Source of the DNA: Janthinobacterium violaceinigrum
Lineage (GTDB): Bacteria; Pseudomonadota; Gammaproteobacteria; Burkholderiales; Burkholderiaceae_D
Assembly: GCF_009208555.1 (NCBI RefSeq)
Contig: NZ_WFLI01000046.1
Span: forward strand, 1-40,286
DNA: 40,286 nucleotides
Reading direction: 5' to 3'
A program made the translations under genes and the position numbers. Each line of letters opens with the position of its first letter. Position 1 is the first letter of the stretch. The notes under the pieces are model-generated. The model was not told where the DNA came from and ran no database searches. It worked only from the letters and a program-made list of their open reading frames with translations. Below, one piece after another: positions 9,101 to 16,127 of this stretch.

Positions 9101-9338
9101 CGCGGAAATACGTGCGAGCAACTTCCTTGAAAGGCAGGAAGCCGTGGCGGTCTTCGCCATAGCTGACGAAGCACGCTTCGAGCGATGGTTCGATACGCGT
9201 GATCACGCCCTTGTAGATGTTGGATTTGCGCTGTTCGCGCCCGGCTGTCTCGATATCGATGTCGATCAGTTTTTGTCCGTCGACAATCGCTACGCGCAGT
9301 TCTTCTTGCTGCGTGGCATTAAACAACATGCGTTTCAT
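6123..9338 (-). CDS. rne: Ribonuclease E
   Basis: A 1071-residue endoribonuclease and degradosome scaffold. Residues about 1-500 are the catalytic half: the S1 RNA-binding domain begins in SNIYKGVITRIEPSLEACFV, the metal-binding aspartates lie in SVDVNSARATRG and IVIDFIDM, and the zinc-link CPRCSG is at about 401-406, close to its place in the E. coli enzyme. GLIAKIISFFTG (about 557-568) looks like an amphipathic membrane anchor. Beyond it come arginine-rich RNA-binding stretches, including a tandem RPERAE array and RRRRRRGGRNRNRR, then a long Ala/Val/Pro-rich tail ending near PLIQVNTQRP. The start at 9338 gives the conserved MKRMLFNAT; the upstream TTG at 9371 would fall next to a leader hairpin. 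The gene is divergent from rluC. Confidence 0.96.
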   Translation of the reverse strand: MKRMLFNATQQEELRVAIVDGQKLIDIDIETAGREQRKSNIYKGVITRIEPSLEACFVSYGEDRHGFLPFKEVARTYFREGVDVRNASVKEALREGQEIMVQVEKEERGNKGAALTSFVSLAGRYLVLMPNNPRGGGVSRRVEGEERQELRETMDKLDLPAGMSVIARTAGIGRNVDELQWDLNYLMQLWRAIEGAGKSANGAFLIYQESSLVIRAIRDYFQPDIGEILIDTDEIYDQAHQFMSHVMPDMVHRVKRYSDDVPLFSRFQIEHQIETAYSRTVPLPSGGAIVIDHTEALVSVDVNSARATRGSDIETTAFNTNCEAAEEVARQLRLRDLGGLIVIDFIDMEVAKNQREVEQRLKDALHHDRARVQMGKISRFGLMELSRQRLRPSLSEGSHVTCPRCSGTGHIRDTESSALQVLRIIQEEAMKENSATIHVQVPVDVGAFLLNEKRGEVLKIENRHRIAVILIPNKHLETPHYKLERIKHDDPRLEDSQASYNLAESAETDMAYSKRQKEEAKPRQEAVVKTITPDQPAPLVERKPVEVKAAPAPAPAAPQGLIAKIISFFTGAPAPVAPAPAPVAPAKPAGTDRGDRNSRGPRGRGRNGKPGREEREPGQGRPAQDDATKEAEALEKAARPPRPPRPPREPREARENGDTAAAPRERGERPERAERPERAERPERAERPPRQPREGREPRADKAVVAEVKAEELALVGASATAVNVVVPSNGPESDAAPANLLKAPANAGPEGEETENDVEGEEPRRRRRRGGRNRNRRDRETGELIESANGENEGQDAPVISFTVAPATEADASAPVVAVAAAAVVAVAAAPVEAAAAPVVVAEVVEVVEVAKVVDIAKTEAAAPAVEAAPAVEAAPADVAEAAPAATVIVPEAPAEAVVAAAQAVPAAAEPAPAAEYSFAEKAAPAPAPAEIIVEAVPVAVVEAAPVVEAAPLVEAVAVIEEAVTPVAEAAPAVVEAAPVVADVAPAPAPAPAPVVASAPAPAAPVAAPLDLNAVLGSAGLTLAATDPEKLRLAQEAAAKAVAPVRKPRERKPLPPQSDEPLIQVNTQRP

Positions 9339-9372
9339 TTTTATAACTCCGCGACCCGTAGGCCATCTCAAA

Positions 9373-9392
9373 GCCGCTTCCGGGGAAGCGGC
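9373..9392 (-). promoter_or_regulatory. Perfect leader hairpin upstream of rne
   Basis: GCCGCTTC, loop CCCG, GAAGCGGC on the minus strand is an 8-bp perfect stem 34 bases before the rne ATG. RNase E controls its own level in E. coli through a structured 5' leader, so this hairpin is a candidate for the same kind of control. That role is inference. No T-run follows, so it is not a terminator. Confidence 0.5.
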
Positions 9393-10024
9393 GAAGTACA
9401 GGGATATATGCGAGAACGGGAGTGCTGGCGGGGGAAATGCCTTAGCGTGCGGAGCAACAACGCGTACGAGGTATACGTTACGGCCGCAACAGGCGCGGTG
9501 AGGTCGATCGTCATGCCGAGTGCACAGGACACCTGCAACTCATCTGAAACAGCCCGGATGCCGGGGGCAGAGAATGCAGGTGGTCAGCAAATTCAGAGCC
9601 AAATCGTAAGCCGGCTCATTACAGGGATCGCGATGGCGAGGCTTGGCCTCAGCCTATTCATCGACAACCCTCAGTATTGTGGCCTCATACGGGGTTTGGC
9701 GAAAACGGCAAGCGTTATCAACTTCATCAACCCGCGAGCCCGACTCGATAAGTCGCGCTAACGGGTACTTATCCTTATAATCCAATACACTCACTTCAGC
9801 ATCTCCACGCGTTATCCGATTACAACTACGGTGCAACCTTGATTCGCGCAGCGATGGTGCATATACATTTTTTTCCACCGAATTTGCAATTTGGCGAGGC
9901 CGGTGGAGACGCCCCTGTGTAAAATGTGCTTTTATTCTTACACTCGCAGCAGCCAGGGCCGCAGCAAAAACAATTATATATTCAAAATGAAGGACTTAGA
10001 GAGATTTCTGGGAAGACATAGTAA
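9393..10024. other. Gene-free divergent region between rne and rluC
   Basis: About 630 bases with no convincing gene. It should hold the rne promoter and long leader (minus strand) and the rluC promoter (plus strand). It is AT-richer toward 9760-10010. A minus-strand frame at 9654-9878 (74 codons) looks like chance coding. I could not fix either promoter: TATAAT-like hexamers occur near 9776 and 9976 on the plus strand without a good -35 partner. Confidence 0.5.
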
Positions 10025-11020
10025 ATGAAGAGTCAAAATGATGTTGTTCCCCCTTCAACACCCCCGGTTCAGCCGCAAGCCCAATTCGTAACGATCGCCG
10101 AGGAAGAAGCAGGCCAGCGCATCGACAACTACTTATTAAGAGTGTGCAAGGGAGTGCCTAAAAGCCACATCTACCGGATCTTGCGATCGGGAGAAGTGCG
10201 GGTTAATAAAGGCCGTATCGATCAGCTGTACCGTCTCGCCGCCGGCGACGTGGTGCGCATTCCACCCGTGCGCGTGGCCGAAAAGGCCGCCACGGGCGCG
10301 CCGGCCGCCGAATTCAAGATCATCTTCGAAGATGCGCAGCTGCTCGTCATCGACAAGCCTGCCGGCGTGGCCGTGCATGGCGGCTCGGGCGTGTCGTTCG
10401 GCGTGATCGAACAATTGCGCGCTTCGCGCCCCGACGCCAAGTTCCTGGAACTGGTGCACCGCCTGGACCGCGACACGTCCGGCTTGCTGTTGCTTGCAAA
10501 GAAACGTTCCGCCTTGACGAATCTGCACGAACAGATGCGCGACGGCGTCACGGACAAGCGCTACCTGGTGCTGGTGGCCGGCGACTGGAAGAATGCGCGC
10601 CAGCATATCAAGTTGCCATTGCATAAATATACGACGGCCGAAGGCGAGCGCCGGGTGGCCGTGCAGGCCGATGGCTTGGCGTCGCACACGGTGTTTTCGC
10701 TGTTGCATAAATATCACAACTTCGCCTTGCTGGAAGCGGAATTGAAGACGGGCCGCACGCACCAGATCCGCGTGCACCTGTCCTCGTCCGGTTTCCCCAT
10801 CGCCGGCGACGATAAATATGGCGACTTTGCCCTCAACCGTGCCCTGCTGAAAGCGGACAGCACGCGCGGCGCCCTCAAGCGCATGTTCCTGCATGCGCAC
10901 CAGATCACGTTCACACATCCGGAAACGGGCAAGACGATGACCCTGAATGCGCCGCTGGCTGCCGAATGCGAGCGTTTCTTGGTAAGCTTGGGCAAACCAT
11001 TGGCCGTTGCCGCACGCTAA
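10025..11020 (+). CDS. rluC: 23S rRNA pseudouridine synthase RluC (RluA family)
   Basis: A 331-residue protein. An S4 RNA-binding domain covers about residues 30-80 (QRIDNYLLRV ... GEVRVNKGRI), and the RluA-type catalytic domain follows with HRLDRDTSGLLLLAKK, where D148 is the expected catalytic Asp. KTGRTHQIRVHL and PIAGDDKYG are the other family blocks. RluC modifies three uridines in 23S rRNA (955, 2504 and 2580 in E. coli). The assignment over RluD rests on its position beside rne, which is the E. coli arrangement as well, so RluC is likely rather than proven. It heads a plus-strand run with the HAD, Rieske and sppA genes. Confidence 0.9.
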   Translation: MKSQNDVVPPSTPPVQPQAQFVTIAEEEAGQRIDNYLLRVCKGVPKSHIYRILRSGEVRVNKGRIDQLYRLAAGDVVRIPPVRVAEKAATGAPAAEFKIIFEDAQLLVIDKPAGVAVHGGSGVSFGVIEQLRASRPDAKFLELVHRLDRDTSGLLLLAKKRSALTNLHEQMRDGVTDKRYLVLVAGDWKNARQHIKLPLHKYTTAEGERRVAVQADGLASHTVFSLLHKYHNFALLEAELKTGRTHQIRVHLSSSGFPIAGDDKYGDFALNRALLKADSTRGALKRMFLHAHQITFTHPETGKTMTLNAPLAAECERFLVSLGKPLAVAAR

Positions 11021-11093
11021 AGATCCAACGTGCGCGCGACACTACTCACAAGGTAGTCAGTCGCCATCATTCATTCTCAAGGAGCCGGCGGCT

Positions 11094-11768
11094 ATGCCGT
11101 CGGGAAACATGGCAAGAAAGCAATTTGATCTGATCGTCTTCGATTGGGACGGTACCCTGATAGACAGTACCTCGACCATCGTCAAGTGCATCCAGGCGTC
11201 GGCCAAAGACCTGGGCTTGCCAATTCCCACCGAGTTGCTGGCTTCGCATGTGATCGGCCTGGGCTTGCAGGAAGCCATGCGGCTGGTGATGCCCGACGTG
11301 GAGCCGAAATACCATGCGCGCATGGCGGAACGCTACCGCTATCACTATCTGTCGCGCGACCACGAGCTGGCTCTGTTTCCCGGTGTACATGAAATGCTGC
11401 AGGAATTGTCGCAGCAGGCGTACTTCCTGGCCGTCGCCACGGGCAAGAGCCGTGTCGGCCTGAACCGCTCCTTGAATGCCGTCAAGCTGCTGTCCCTGTT
11501 CGATGCGACGCGTTGCGCTGACGAAACCTTTTCCAAGCCCCATCCGGCCATGCTGCAGGAACTGACGCGCGAACTGGGGCAGGATATGCGCCGTACCGTG
11601 ATGATCGGCGACACCAGCCATGATTTGTTGATGGCAAGCAATGCCGGTGCAGCCAGTATTGCCGTAGAGTATGGGGCGCATCCCGTGGAGCAGCTGCAGG
11701 CGTGCAAGCCCCTGTATTCGGCCCCCACGGTGGCCGACCTGCATCAATGGCTGAGCGAGCACGCATGA
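11094..11768 (+). CDS. HAD-superfamily hydrolase, phosphoglycolate-phosphatase-like
   Basis: A 224-residue HAD phosphatase. Motif I is VFDWDGTLIDS with nucleophile D17 and acid D19. Motif II is the Thr in AVATGKS, motif III is the Lys in FSKPHP, and motif IV is IGDTSHD. A helical cap domain lies between motifs I and II. The start at 11094 is preceded by AAGGAG nine bases away; an ATG at 11109 (MARKQF) is the alternative. The family dephosphorylates small molecules such as 2-phosphoglycolate, but the true substrate cannot be read from the sequence. The stop overlaps the next gene (ATGATGA), so the two are translationally coupled. Confidence 0.9.
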   Translation: MPSGNMARKQFDLIVFDWDGTLIDSTSTIVKCIQASAKDLGLPIPTELLASHVIGLGLQEAMRLVMPDVEPKYHARMAERYRYHYLSRDHELALFPGVHEMLQELSQQAYFLAVATGKSRVGLNRSLNAVKLLSLFDATRCADETFSKPHPAMLQELTRELGQDMRRTVMIGDTSHDLLMASNAGAASIAVEYGAHPVEQLQACKPLYSAPTVADLHQWLSEHA

Positions 11769-12142
11769 TGAGCGATGTTGTCGATGTATTCATTTGTGCC
11801 GCCGATGCCGTGGCCGATGGGGGCAAGGGCGTGCGCTTTCCCGTGTCGGCCGGCGGCGAAGCGACCACCGGCTTTGTCGTGCGCCATGGCGGCAAGGCGT
11901 ATGGCTACCTGAACCGCTGTGCCCACGTGCCCATCGAACTCGATTGGGCCGAGGGCGAGTTTTTCGAATCGAGCGGCTTGTACCTGATGTGTTCGACGCA
12001 TGGCGCCATCTATGTGCCGGAGAGCGGCTACTGCGCGGGCGGTCCCTGCAAGGGCGGCCGCTTGCGCCCGATTCCCGTGAGCGAGCGCGACGGCCAGCTG
12101 TACTGGCAACCCGATGAGTATGTCCAGCCGCTGACGGCCTGA
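11765..12142 (+). CDS. Rieske [2Fe-2S] domain protein
   Basis: A small protein of 125 residues that is almost entirely one Rieske domain. The cluster ligands are Cys-x-His (CAH at about 52-54) and Cys-x2-His (CSTH at about 76-79), separated by 21 residues, somewhat longer than the 15-17 common in ferredoxin-type members. A further CAGGPCKGG loop follows, as seen in small stand-alone Rieske proteins. No signal peptide is present, so it should be a cytosolic electron carrier or redox-sensing partner. The start overlaps the end of the HAD gene; ATG codons at 11765 and 11768 are equally possible. Its partner is not evident nearby. Confidence 0.88.
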   Translation: MMSDVVDVFICAADAVADGGKGVRFPVSAGGEATTGFVVRHGGKAYGYLNRCAHVPIELDWAEGEFFESSGLYLMCSTHGAIYVPESGYCAGGPCKGGRLRPIPVSERDGQLYWQPDEYVQPLTA

Positions 12143-12183
12143 GGCCGAATATCGGCCTTATTGCAATTTAAACAAAGTGAACC

Positions 12184-13185
12184 ATGAGCGATAACACGAA
12201 TGACAAGCTGGACAGCAGCGCGCCAGCCGCCGGCAGCGGCGCCCCTGCGGGGAACTGGGAGCGCGACGTGCTGGAAAAGCTGGTATTTGCCACTTTGCAA
12301 GAGCAACGCGCGCACCGCCGCTGGAGCATCTTCTTCAAGGTCTTCAGCCTGCTGATCGTGCTGTTCGCCCTGTGGGTGTTCTATGACTACAACACGGCCG
12401 ACGACAGCGAAACCCTGGGCCGCCACACGGCCCTGATCGACATCAGCGGCGCCATCGAGTCCGAAGGCAGCGGCTCGGCCGCCGTCGTCATCCCCGCGCT
12501 GGACAAGGCCTTTTCCGATGCCGGTTCCGTGGCCGTGGTGCTGCATATTAATAGTCCGGGCGGCAGTCCCGTGCAGGCCGGCATGATCGTCGACGAGATG
12601 CAGCGCCTGCGCAAGGGCTATCCGGACAAGCCCCTGTACGTGGTGGTCGATGAAATGTGCGCCTCGGGCGGTTATTACATCGCCGCCGCCGCCGACCGTA
12701 TCTACGTCAACAAGGCCAGCGTGGTCGGTTCCATCGGCGTGCTGATGGATGGCTTCGGCTTTACGGGCGTGATGGAAAAGGTGGGCGTCGAGCGCCGCCT
12801 GCTGACGGCGGGCGAGAACAAGGGTTTCATGGACCCGTTCAGCCCCCTGACGGAAAAACACAAGGCGTATGCGCAAGGCATGCTCAATGAAATCCACCAG
12901 CAATTCATCGAGGTGGTGCGCACGGGACGGGGCAAGCGCCTGAAGGAAACGCCCGATACCTTCTCCGGCCTGTACTGGACGGGCGCGAAAGCCGTGGAAA
13001 TGGGCCTGGCCGACGATTTCGGCACGGTCGACAGCGTGGCGCGCGACGTCGTCAAGGCGGAAGACATCGTCGACTACACGCAGCATGAAGGCTTGCCGGA
13101 GCGGGTGCTGAAGAAATTTGGCGCGGCCATGGGCGCCGGCGCCATGAAGGCGGCCGTGCAGCAGTCACAACCGGCGTTGCGCTGA
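12184..13185 (+). CDS. sppA: Signal peptide peptidase SppA-type protease (S49)
   Basis: A 333-residue inner-membrane serine protease with one N-terminal transmembrane segment (about 48-67) after a short cytoplasmic head. It is the single-domain form, unlike the tandem 67-kDa E. coli SppA. HINSPGGSP (121-129) and DEMCASGGYYIAAAAD (156-171) mark the S49 fold. Ser161 is the expected nucleophile and Lys213 in AGENKGFMDP the likely general base, in the place of the SohB/SppA lysine. It degrades leftover signal peptides and other membrane peptides. It closes the rluC-HAD-Rieske run, with a 41-base gap before it. Confidence 0.92.
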   Translation: MSDNTNDKLDSSAPAAGSGAPAGNWERDVLEKLVFATLQEQRAHRRWSIFFKVFSLLIVLFALWVFYDYNTADDSETLGRHTALIDISGAIESEGSGSAAVVIPALDKAFSDAGSVAVVLHINSPGGSPVQAGMIVDEMQRLRKGYPDKPLYVVVDEMCASGGYYIAAAADRIYVNKASVVGSIGVLMDGFGFTGVMEKVGVERRLLTAGENKGFMDPFSPLTEKHKAYAQGMLNEIHQQFIEVVRTGRGKRLKETPDTFSGLYWTGAKAVEMGLADDFGTVDSVARDVVKAEDIVDYTQHEGLPERVLKKFGAAMGAGAMKAAVQQSQPALR

Positions 13186-13250
13186 GGACATCACTCTTGG
13201 CTGGCAGGCAAGCCAGTCGAGAATGATTTTCAATAAGGTGGTAAATTGGC

Positions 13251-13278
13251 TTGAAAAAGGGGCTGCTTGGGCTATAGT
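13251..13278 (+). promoter_or_regulatory. Sigma-70 promoter for the small RNA after sppA
   Basis: TTGAAA (13251-13256) and TATAGT (13273-13278) are 16 bases apart, each one or two bases from consensus. Transcription should start at about 13284-13286. No gene with a ribosome-binding site follows before the terminator at 13424-13456. Confidence 0.65.
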
Positions 13279-13284
13279 GAAACC

Positions 13285-13456
13285 GTAGTTCTTTTCAAGG
13301 AGGGGCGATATATCAACTATGTTGTCAGTACTAACTTGATTGGCAGGTCTTGGAACTACTCGCCGCATCGCAGATGTGGTTTTGAGTGAATTTACATTCC
13401 TCACTAAAGTCCCGTTGGGGCTTGGGAACGGCGGCGCAATGCCGCCGTTTCCTTTT
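13285..13456 (+). ncRNA. Candidate structured small RNA, about 172 nt
   Basis: A self-contained transcription unit between sppA and a minus-strand gene, with a good sigma-70 promoter, about 172 bases and a strong intrinsic terminator. Internal pairing is visible: GTAGTTC (13285-13291) with GAACTAC (13353-13359), an AGTGA/TCACT arm around 13385-13415, and AAGTCCC-GTT-GGGGCTT (one G-U pair) just before the terminator. A perfect Shine-Dalgarno-like AAGGAGGGG (13297-13305) has no start codon at a proper distance; the nearest ATG (13319) would give only six codons. I do not recognise it as 6S RNA, tmRNA, SRP RNA or a known riboswitch. A regulatory RNA is the best reading, but a leader of a lost gene is possible. 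Confidence 0.55.
13424..13456 (+). terminator. Rho-independent terminator of the small RNA
   Basis: GGGAACGGCGGC, loop GCAAT, GCCGCCGTTTCC is a 12-bp stem with one G-U pair, followed by TTTT. There is no T-run on the minus strand, so it serves rightward transcription only. Confidence 0.85.
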
Positions 13457-13567
13457 GTGCGTCGTTTTCGATGGGGCTGTAGTTGTGACAGGCTGGTGCT
13501 GCACGGTCTGGGCAGGCTGGCAAGAAAAGCATGCAAGGGCAGGGCATGGCTGGTCCGCTGGCGCCGC

Positions 13568-13933
13568 TCAGACGACGCAGCCGTTGCAGTGTGCGGGCAG
13601 GGACAAGGGGGCCGCTTGCCGGGCCGGCGCCGTTGCTGTGCCGGTGTCGAGCAGTGCATCGGCCATGGCGGGGGCGGCCGCGTTTTCGCTTGTTGCATCC
13701 GCATGCGCAAAACCGCCCAGTTCCAGCCAGCACATGAAATGGCATTGCGCCTCGGCATGCCACTGCGCTTGACGGGCTGGCGACGGCGGCGCGTCCGCCT
13801 CCTGCGCTCCGGGGGCATTGCGCCAGCGCGCCACGCCGAGCTTGACCTTGTGCATGGCCGCCTGTTCTGCAGCGATGCGTTTGCGCATGTCGGCGATGCT
13901 GCCTTGTAAGGCGATGGTGTCGGTATGCTTCAT
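13568..13933 (-). CDS. Small hypothetical protein
   Basis: A protein of 121 residues that I do not recognise. The start at 13933 (MKHTDTIALQG) follows AAGGA six bases upstream; a longer start at 13981 is less likely. The N-terminal half (about residues 8-45) is a charged amphipathic helix, possibly a coiled coil (IADMRKRIAAEQAAMHKVKLGVARW), followed by a Pro/Ala-rich linker and a part with scattered Cys and His ending in HCNGCVV. There are no transmembrane segments or signal peptide. It is convergent with the small-RNA unit. Coding reality rests on the ribosome-binding site and the plausible helix, so confidence is moderate. Confidence 0.55.
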   Translation of the reverse strand: MKHTDTIALQGSIADMRKRIAAEQAAMHKVKLGVARWRNAPGAQEADAPPSPARQAQWHAEAQCHFMCWLELGGFAHADATSENAAAPAMADALLDTGTATAPARQAAPLSLPAHCNGCVV

Positions 13934-13951
13934 ACGATGTCCTTGTGAGAG

Positions 13952-13965
13952 GTGGCAACTGCCAC
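13952..13965. promoter_or_regulatory. Inverted repeat before the small hypothetical gene
   Basis: GTGGCA-AC-TGCCAC is a perfect 6-bp inverted repeat with a two-base centre, 19-32 bases upstream of the start at 13933. It is a possible operator overlapping the leader. No regulator in the window can be assigned to it. Confidence 0.35.
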
Positions 13966-14189
13966 AATTCCTAAAGTGCATTAGGCGGATTCCTAACGAA
14001 GTTTCAGTCTATCAACGCGATATTCCGAGCGCTTGATATATCTCAAAGGAATTGGCCATTTATATCGAAATCTCACCTTGTACTTCCGCATATCTGTGCC
14101 TGCGCAAGGTAAGTGCGCGCTCCGCGGCCGACGCAGGCGGCGCGCGCCGCCGCTTCACGCTGCCAGCCGCTTCTGGTAAAGTCACGCCC

Positions 14190-14900
14190 ATGAGTAAATT
14201 ATCCCTAGACCGCATCCTGCAATCGCAGGGTTTTGGCACCCGTAAATACTGTCGTTCCCTGATCGAGGATGGCGATGTTGTCATCGATGGCGTCACCCAG
14301 ACCAATTACCGCACCACCGTCGAGACCGATGGCCTGGTGCTGCACGTGTTCGAAGAGGAATGGGTGTACCGCGCACACCTGTACCTGGCGCTGAACAAGC
14401 CTGCCAACTTCGAATGCTCGCGCAAGCCCAGCCATCATCCTGGCGTGCTGACCCTGCTGCCGGAACAGTTCACCTGGCGCGAAGTCCAGCCCGTCGGCCG
14501 GCTCGACCACGACACGACCGGCATGCTGCTGATGTCGGACGATGGTCCGTTTATCCATGCACAATCGTCGCCGAAGCGCCACGTTCCCAAGATCTACCAG
14601 GCCACCACGCAAGAGCCGGTGACCGATGAACTGGTGGCCCTGCTGCTGGCCGGCGTGCAATTGCACGATGAGCCGGCCCCGCTGGCGGCCCTCGTCTGCG
14701 TCAAGCGCGGCGAGCACCAGCTTGAAATCGTGCTCGAGCAAGGCAAATACCACCAGGTCAAGCGCATGCTGGCCGCCGCCGGCAACCATTGCAGCGCGCT
14801 GCACCGTTCCGCCATCGGCAGCCTGACCCTGGAGTCGCTGGGCATCGCGGAAGGCGAGTGGTGCTATCTGACGCCGGAGCAGATCGCGCTGCTGGCCTGA
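14190..14900 (+). CDS. RsuA/RluB/RluE-family rRNA pseudouridine synthase
   Basis: A 236-residue protein. The N-terminal S4 domain (about 1-50, SLDRILQSQGFGTRKYCRSLIEDGDV) is followed by the catalytic domain with PVGRLDHDTTGMLLMSDDG; D106 is the expected catalytic Asp. GKYHQVKRMLAAAGNHCSALHR is the RsuA-type C-terminal block. The length and the S4 domain favour RsuA (16S rRNA position 516), but RluE/RluF-type targets cannot be excluded. The start at 14190 is the first Met that gives the standard N-terminus; the longer frame upstream (from 14052) has no family match. A strong terminator follows. Confidence 0.88.
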   Translation: MSKLSLDRILQSQGFGTRKYCRSLIEDGDVVIDGVTQTNYRTTVETDGLVLHVFEEEWVYRAHLYLALNKPANFECSRKPSHHPGVLTLLPEQFTWREVQPVGRLDHDTTGMLLMSDDGPFIHAQSSPKRHVPKIYQATTQEPVTDELVALLLAGVQLHDEPAPLAALVCVKRGEHQLEIVLEQGKYHQVKRMLAAAGNHCSALHRSAIGSLTLESLGIAEGEWCYLTPEQIALLA

Positions 14901-14919
14901 CCTTCTTGCTGACCGCCAA

Positions 14920-14942
14920 AGCCGGGGATGTCCCGGCTTTTT
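14920..14942 (+). terminator. Rho-independent terminator after the pseudouridine synthase
   Basis: AGCCGGG, loop GATGT, CCCGGCT runs into a row of five T. It lies 20 bases after the stop at 14900 and separates this gene from the next. Confidence 0.9.
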
Positions 14943-14989
14943 GGCGTCTTCAGCGTCCAATCGCCTGCATTTGACGAAGTTTTTCCCAC

Positions 14990-15988
14990 ATGAAATTAGC
15001 TACCCTGAACGATGGCACGCGCGACGGCCAGCTGGCTGTCGTCTCGCGCGACCTGAAAACGGCCCATCTGGCCGATGGCATCGCCTCGACCCTGCAAAAG
15101 GCGCTCGACGACTGGAGTTTCATCGCGCCCCAGCTCGATTTGCTGTACCAGACCATCAATAGCGGCCGCGGCCATCGCGCTTTCGAGTTCGATCCCGCCA
15201 ACTGCATGGCGCCCTTGCCGCGCAGCAGCCTGCGCGTGGCCGGCGCCTCCTATCTGCAGCAGATCGAGCGGGCCTGCAAGGCGGCGGGCAGCGAGGCGCC
15301 CGCCAATCTGCGCGAGGCGCCGCGCCTGTACCAGGGTGCCAGCGATGATTTCCTGGGCGCTCACGATGCGATCGTCTTGGCGCACGAGCAGTGGGGCATC
15401 GACTACGAGGCCGGCATCGCCGCCATCACGGACGACGTGGCCATGGGCTCGACGCCGGACCAGGCGCACCTGAACATCAAGCTCCTGATGCTGGTCAACG
15501 ACATCACCTTGCGCAACCTGGCGCTGGACGAGCAGGCCGGCGGCTACGGCTTTTTGCAGGCGAAACCGGCCATGGCGTGCTCGCCTGTCGCCATCACGCC
15601 CGACGAGCTGGGCGATGCCTGGCGCGGCGGCAAGGTGCATTACGCGCTGCGCTGCAGCCTGAACGGCAAATTGACGGGCCAGCCCCACGCGGGCGCCGAC
15701 ATGGCCTTCAATTACCCGCAGCTGCTCGCCCATCTGTGCCAGACGCGCAACGCGCGCGCCGGCAGCGTGGTCAGCGCGGGCGGCGTCGCCAACAAGGAAG
15801 TCAAGAAGGGATTTTCCAGTATTTTTGAGCGACGTAACCAGGAGATGATCGCCGATGGCGTAGCCAGTACGCCTTATCTGCTGTTTGGCGACGTTGTTCG
15901 CCTGGAAATGCTGGGCGATGACGGCAAGTCCTTGTTTGGCGCCATCGAGCAGACGGTGAAACAGGCGGAAGCTCGCAAGACCCGCTAA
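14990..15988 (+). CDS. Fumarylacetoacetate hydrolase family protein
   Basis: A 332-residue enzyme of the FAH superfamily, which cleaves or decarboxylates beta-diketone and 2-oxo acid substrates with a divalent metal. It shows a separate N-terminal domain, then the family core: APRLYQGASDDFLG, the metal-ligand region IDYEAGIAAITDDV, LVNDITLRNL, and GFLQAKPAMACSPVAITPDELGDAW. The C-terminal GSVVSAGGVANKE and LLFGDVVRLEMLG are also typical. It resembles the fumarylacetoacetase-like hydrolases of Burkholderiales whose substrate is not fixed. No tyrosine-degradation gene is adjacent, so a role in that pathway is unproven. It stands alone between a terminator and the flagellar genes. Confidence 0.9.
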   Translation: MKLATLNDGTRDGQLAVVSRDLKTAHLADGIASTLQKALDDWSFIAPQLDLLYQTINSGRGHRAFEFDPANCMAPLPRSSLRVAGASYLQQIERACKAAGSEAPANLREAPRLYQGASDDFLGAHDAIVLAHEQWGIDYEAGIAAITDDVAMGSTPDQAHLNIKLLMLVNDITLRNLALDEQAGGYGFLQAKPAMACSPVAITPDELGDAWRGGKVHYALRCSLNGKLTGQPHAGADMAFNYPQLLAHLCQTRNARAGSVVSAGGVANKEVKKGFSSIFERRNQEMIADGVASTPYLLFGDVVRLEMLGDDGKSLFGAIEQTVKQAEARKTR

Positions 15989-16058
15989 GGTTTCTGGGGA
16001 GCAAAGGAAAAGCAGGGGATTCGCCCTCCTTTTCCCTTGATGGCGTTGCCGCCATTGA

Positions 16059-16066
16059 ACCGATAA
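16059..16066 (+). promoter_or_regulatory. Weak sigma-28-like -10 element before flhB
   Basis: ACCGATAA differs by one base from the sigma-28 -10 consensus GCCGATAA and lies 61 bases before the flhB start. There is no TAAA at the right distance upstream, so this may be a chance match. An FlhDC- or sigma-70-driven promoter in the 15989-16127 gap is equally possible. Confidence 0.25.
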
Positions 16067-16127
16067 TGCTCCATGCCCAGTCCGTATTGCGCCTAGCCAG
16101 GCTGCAGGACTTCACCGGAGTTGATTG

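Noticed and set aside
9654..9878. 74-codon minus-strand frame in the rne leader
   Set aside because: No ribosome-binding site, no recognisable domain, and it lies in the expected long leader of rne.
13285..13456. 6S RNA as identity of the small RNA
   Set aside because: The 5' and 3' ends do not pair to form the long closing stem with central bubble that defines 6S RNA; the 5' end pairs internally instead.
13165..13909. Overlapping frames on both strands across the small-RNA unit (13165-13818 minus, 13340-13909 plus)
   Set aside because: Arg/Pro-rich compositions without ribosome-binding sites; they cross a promoter and terminator that make better sense as an RNA unit.
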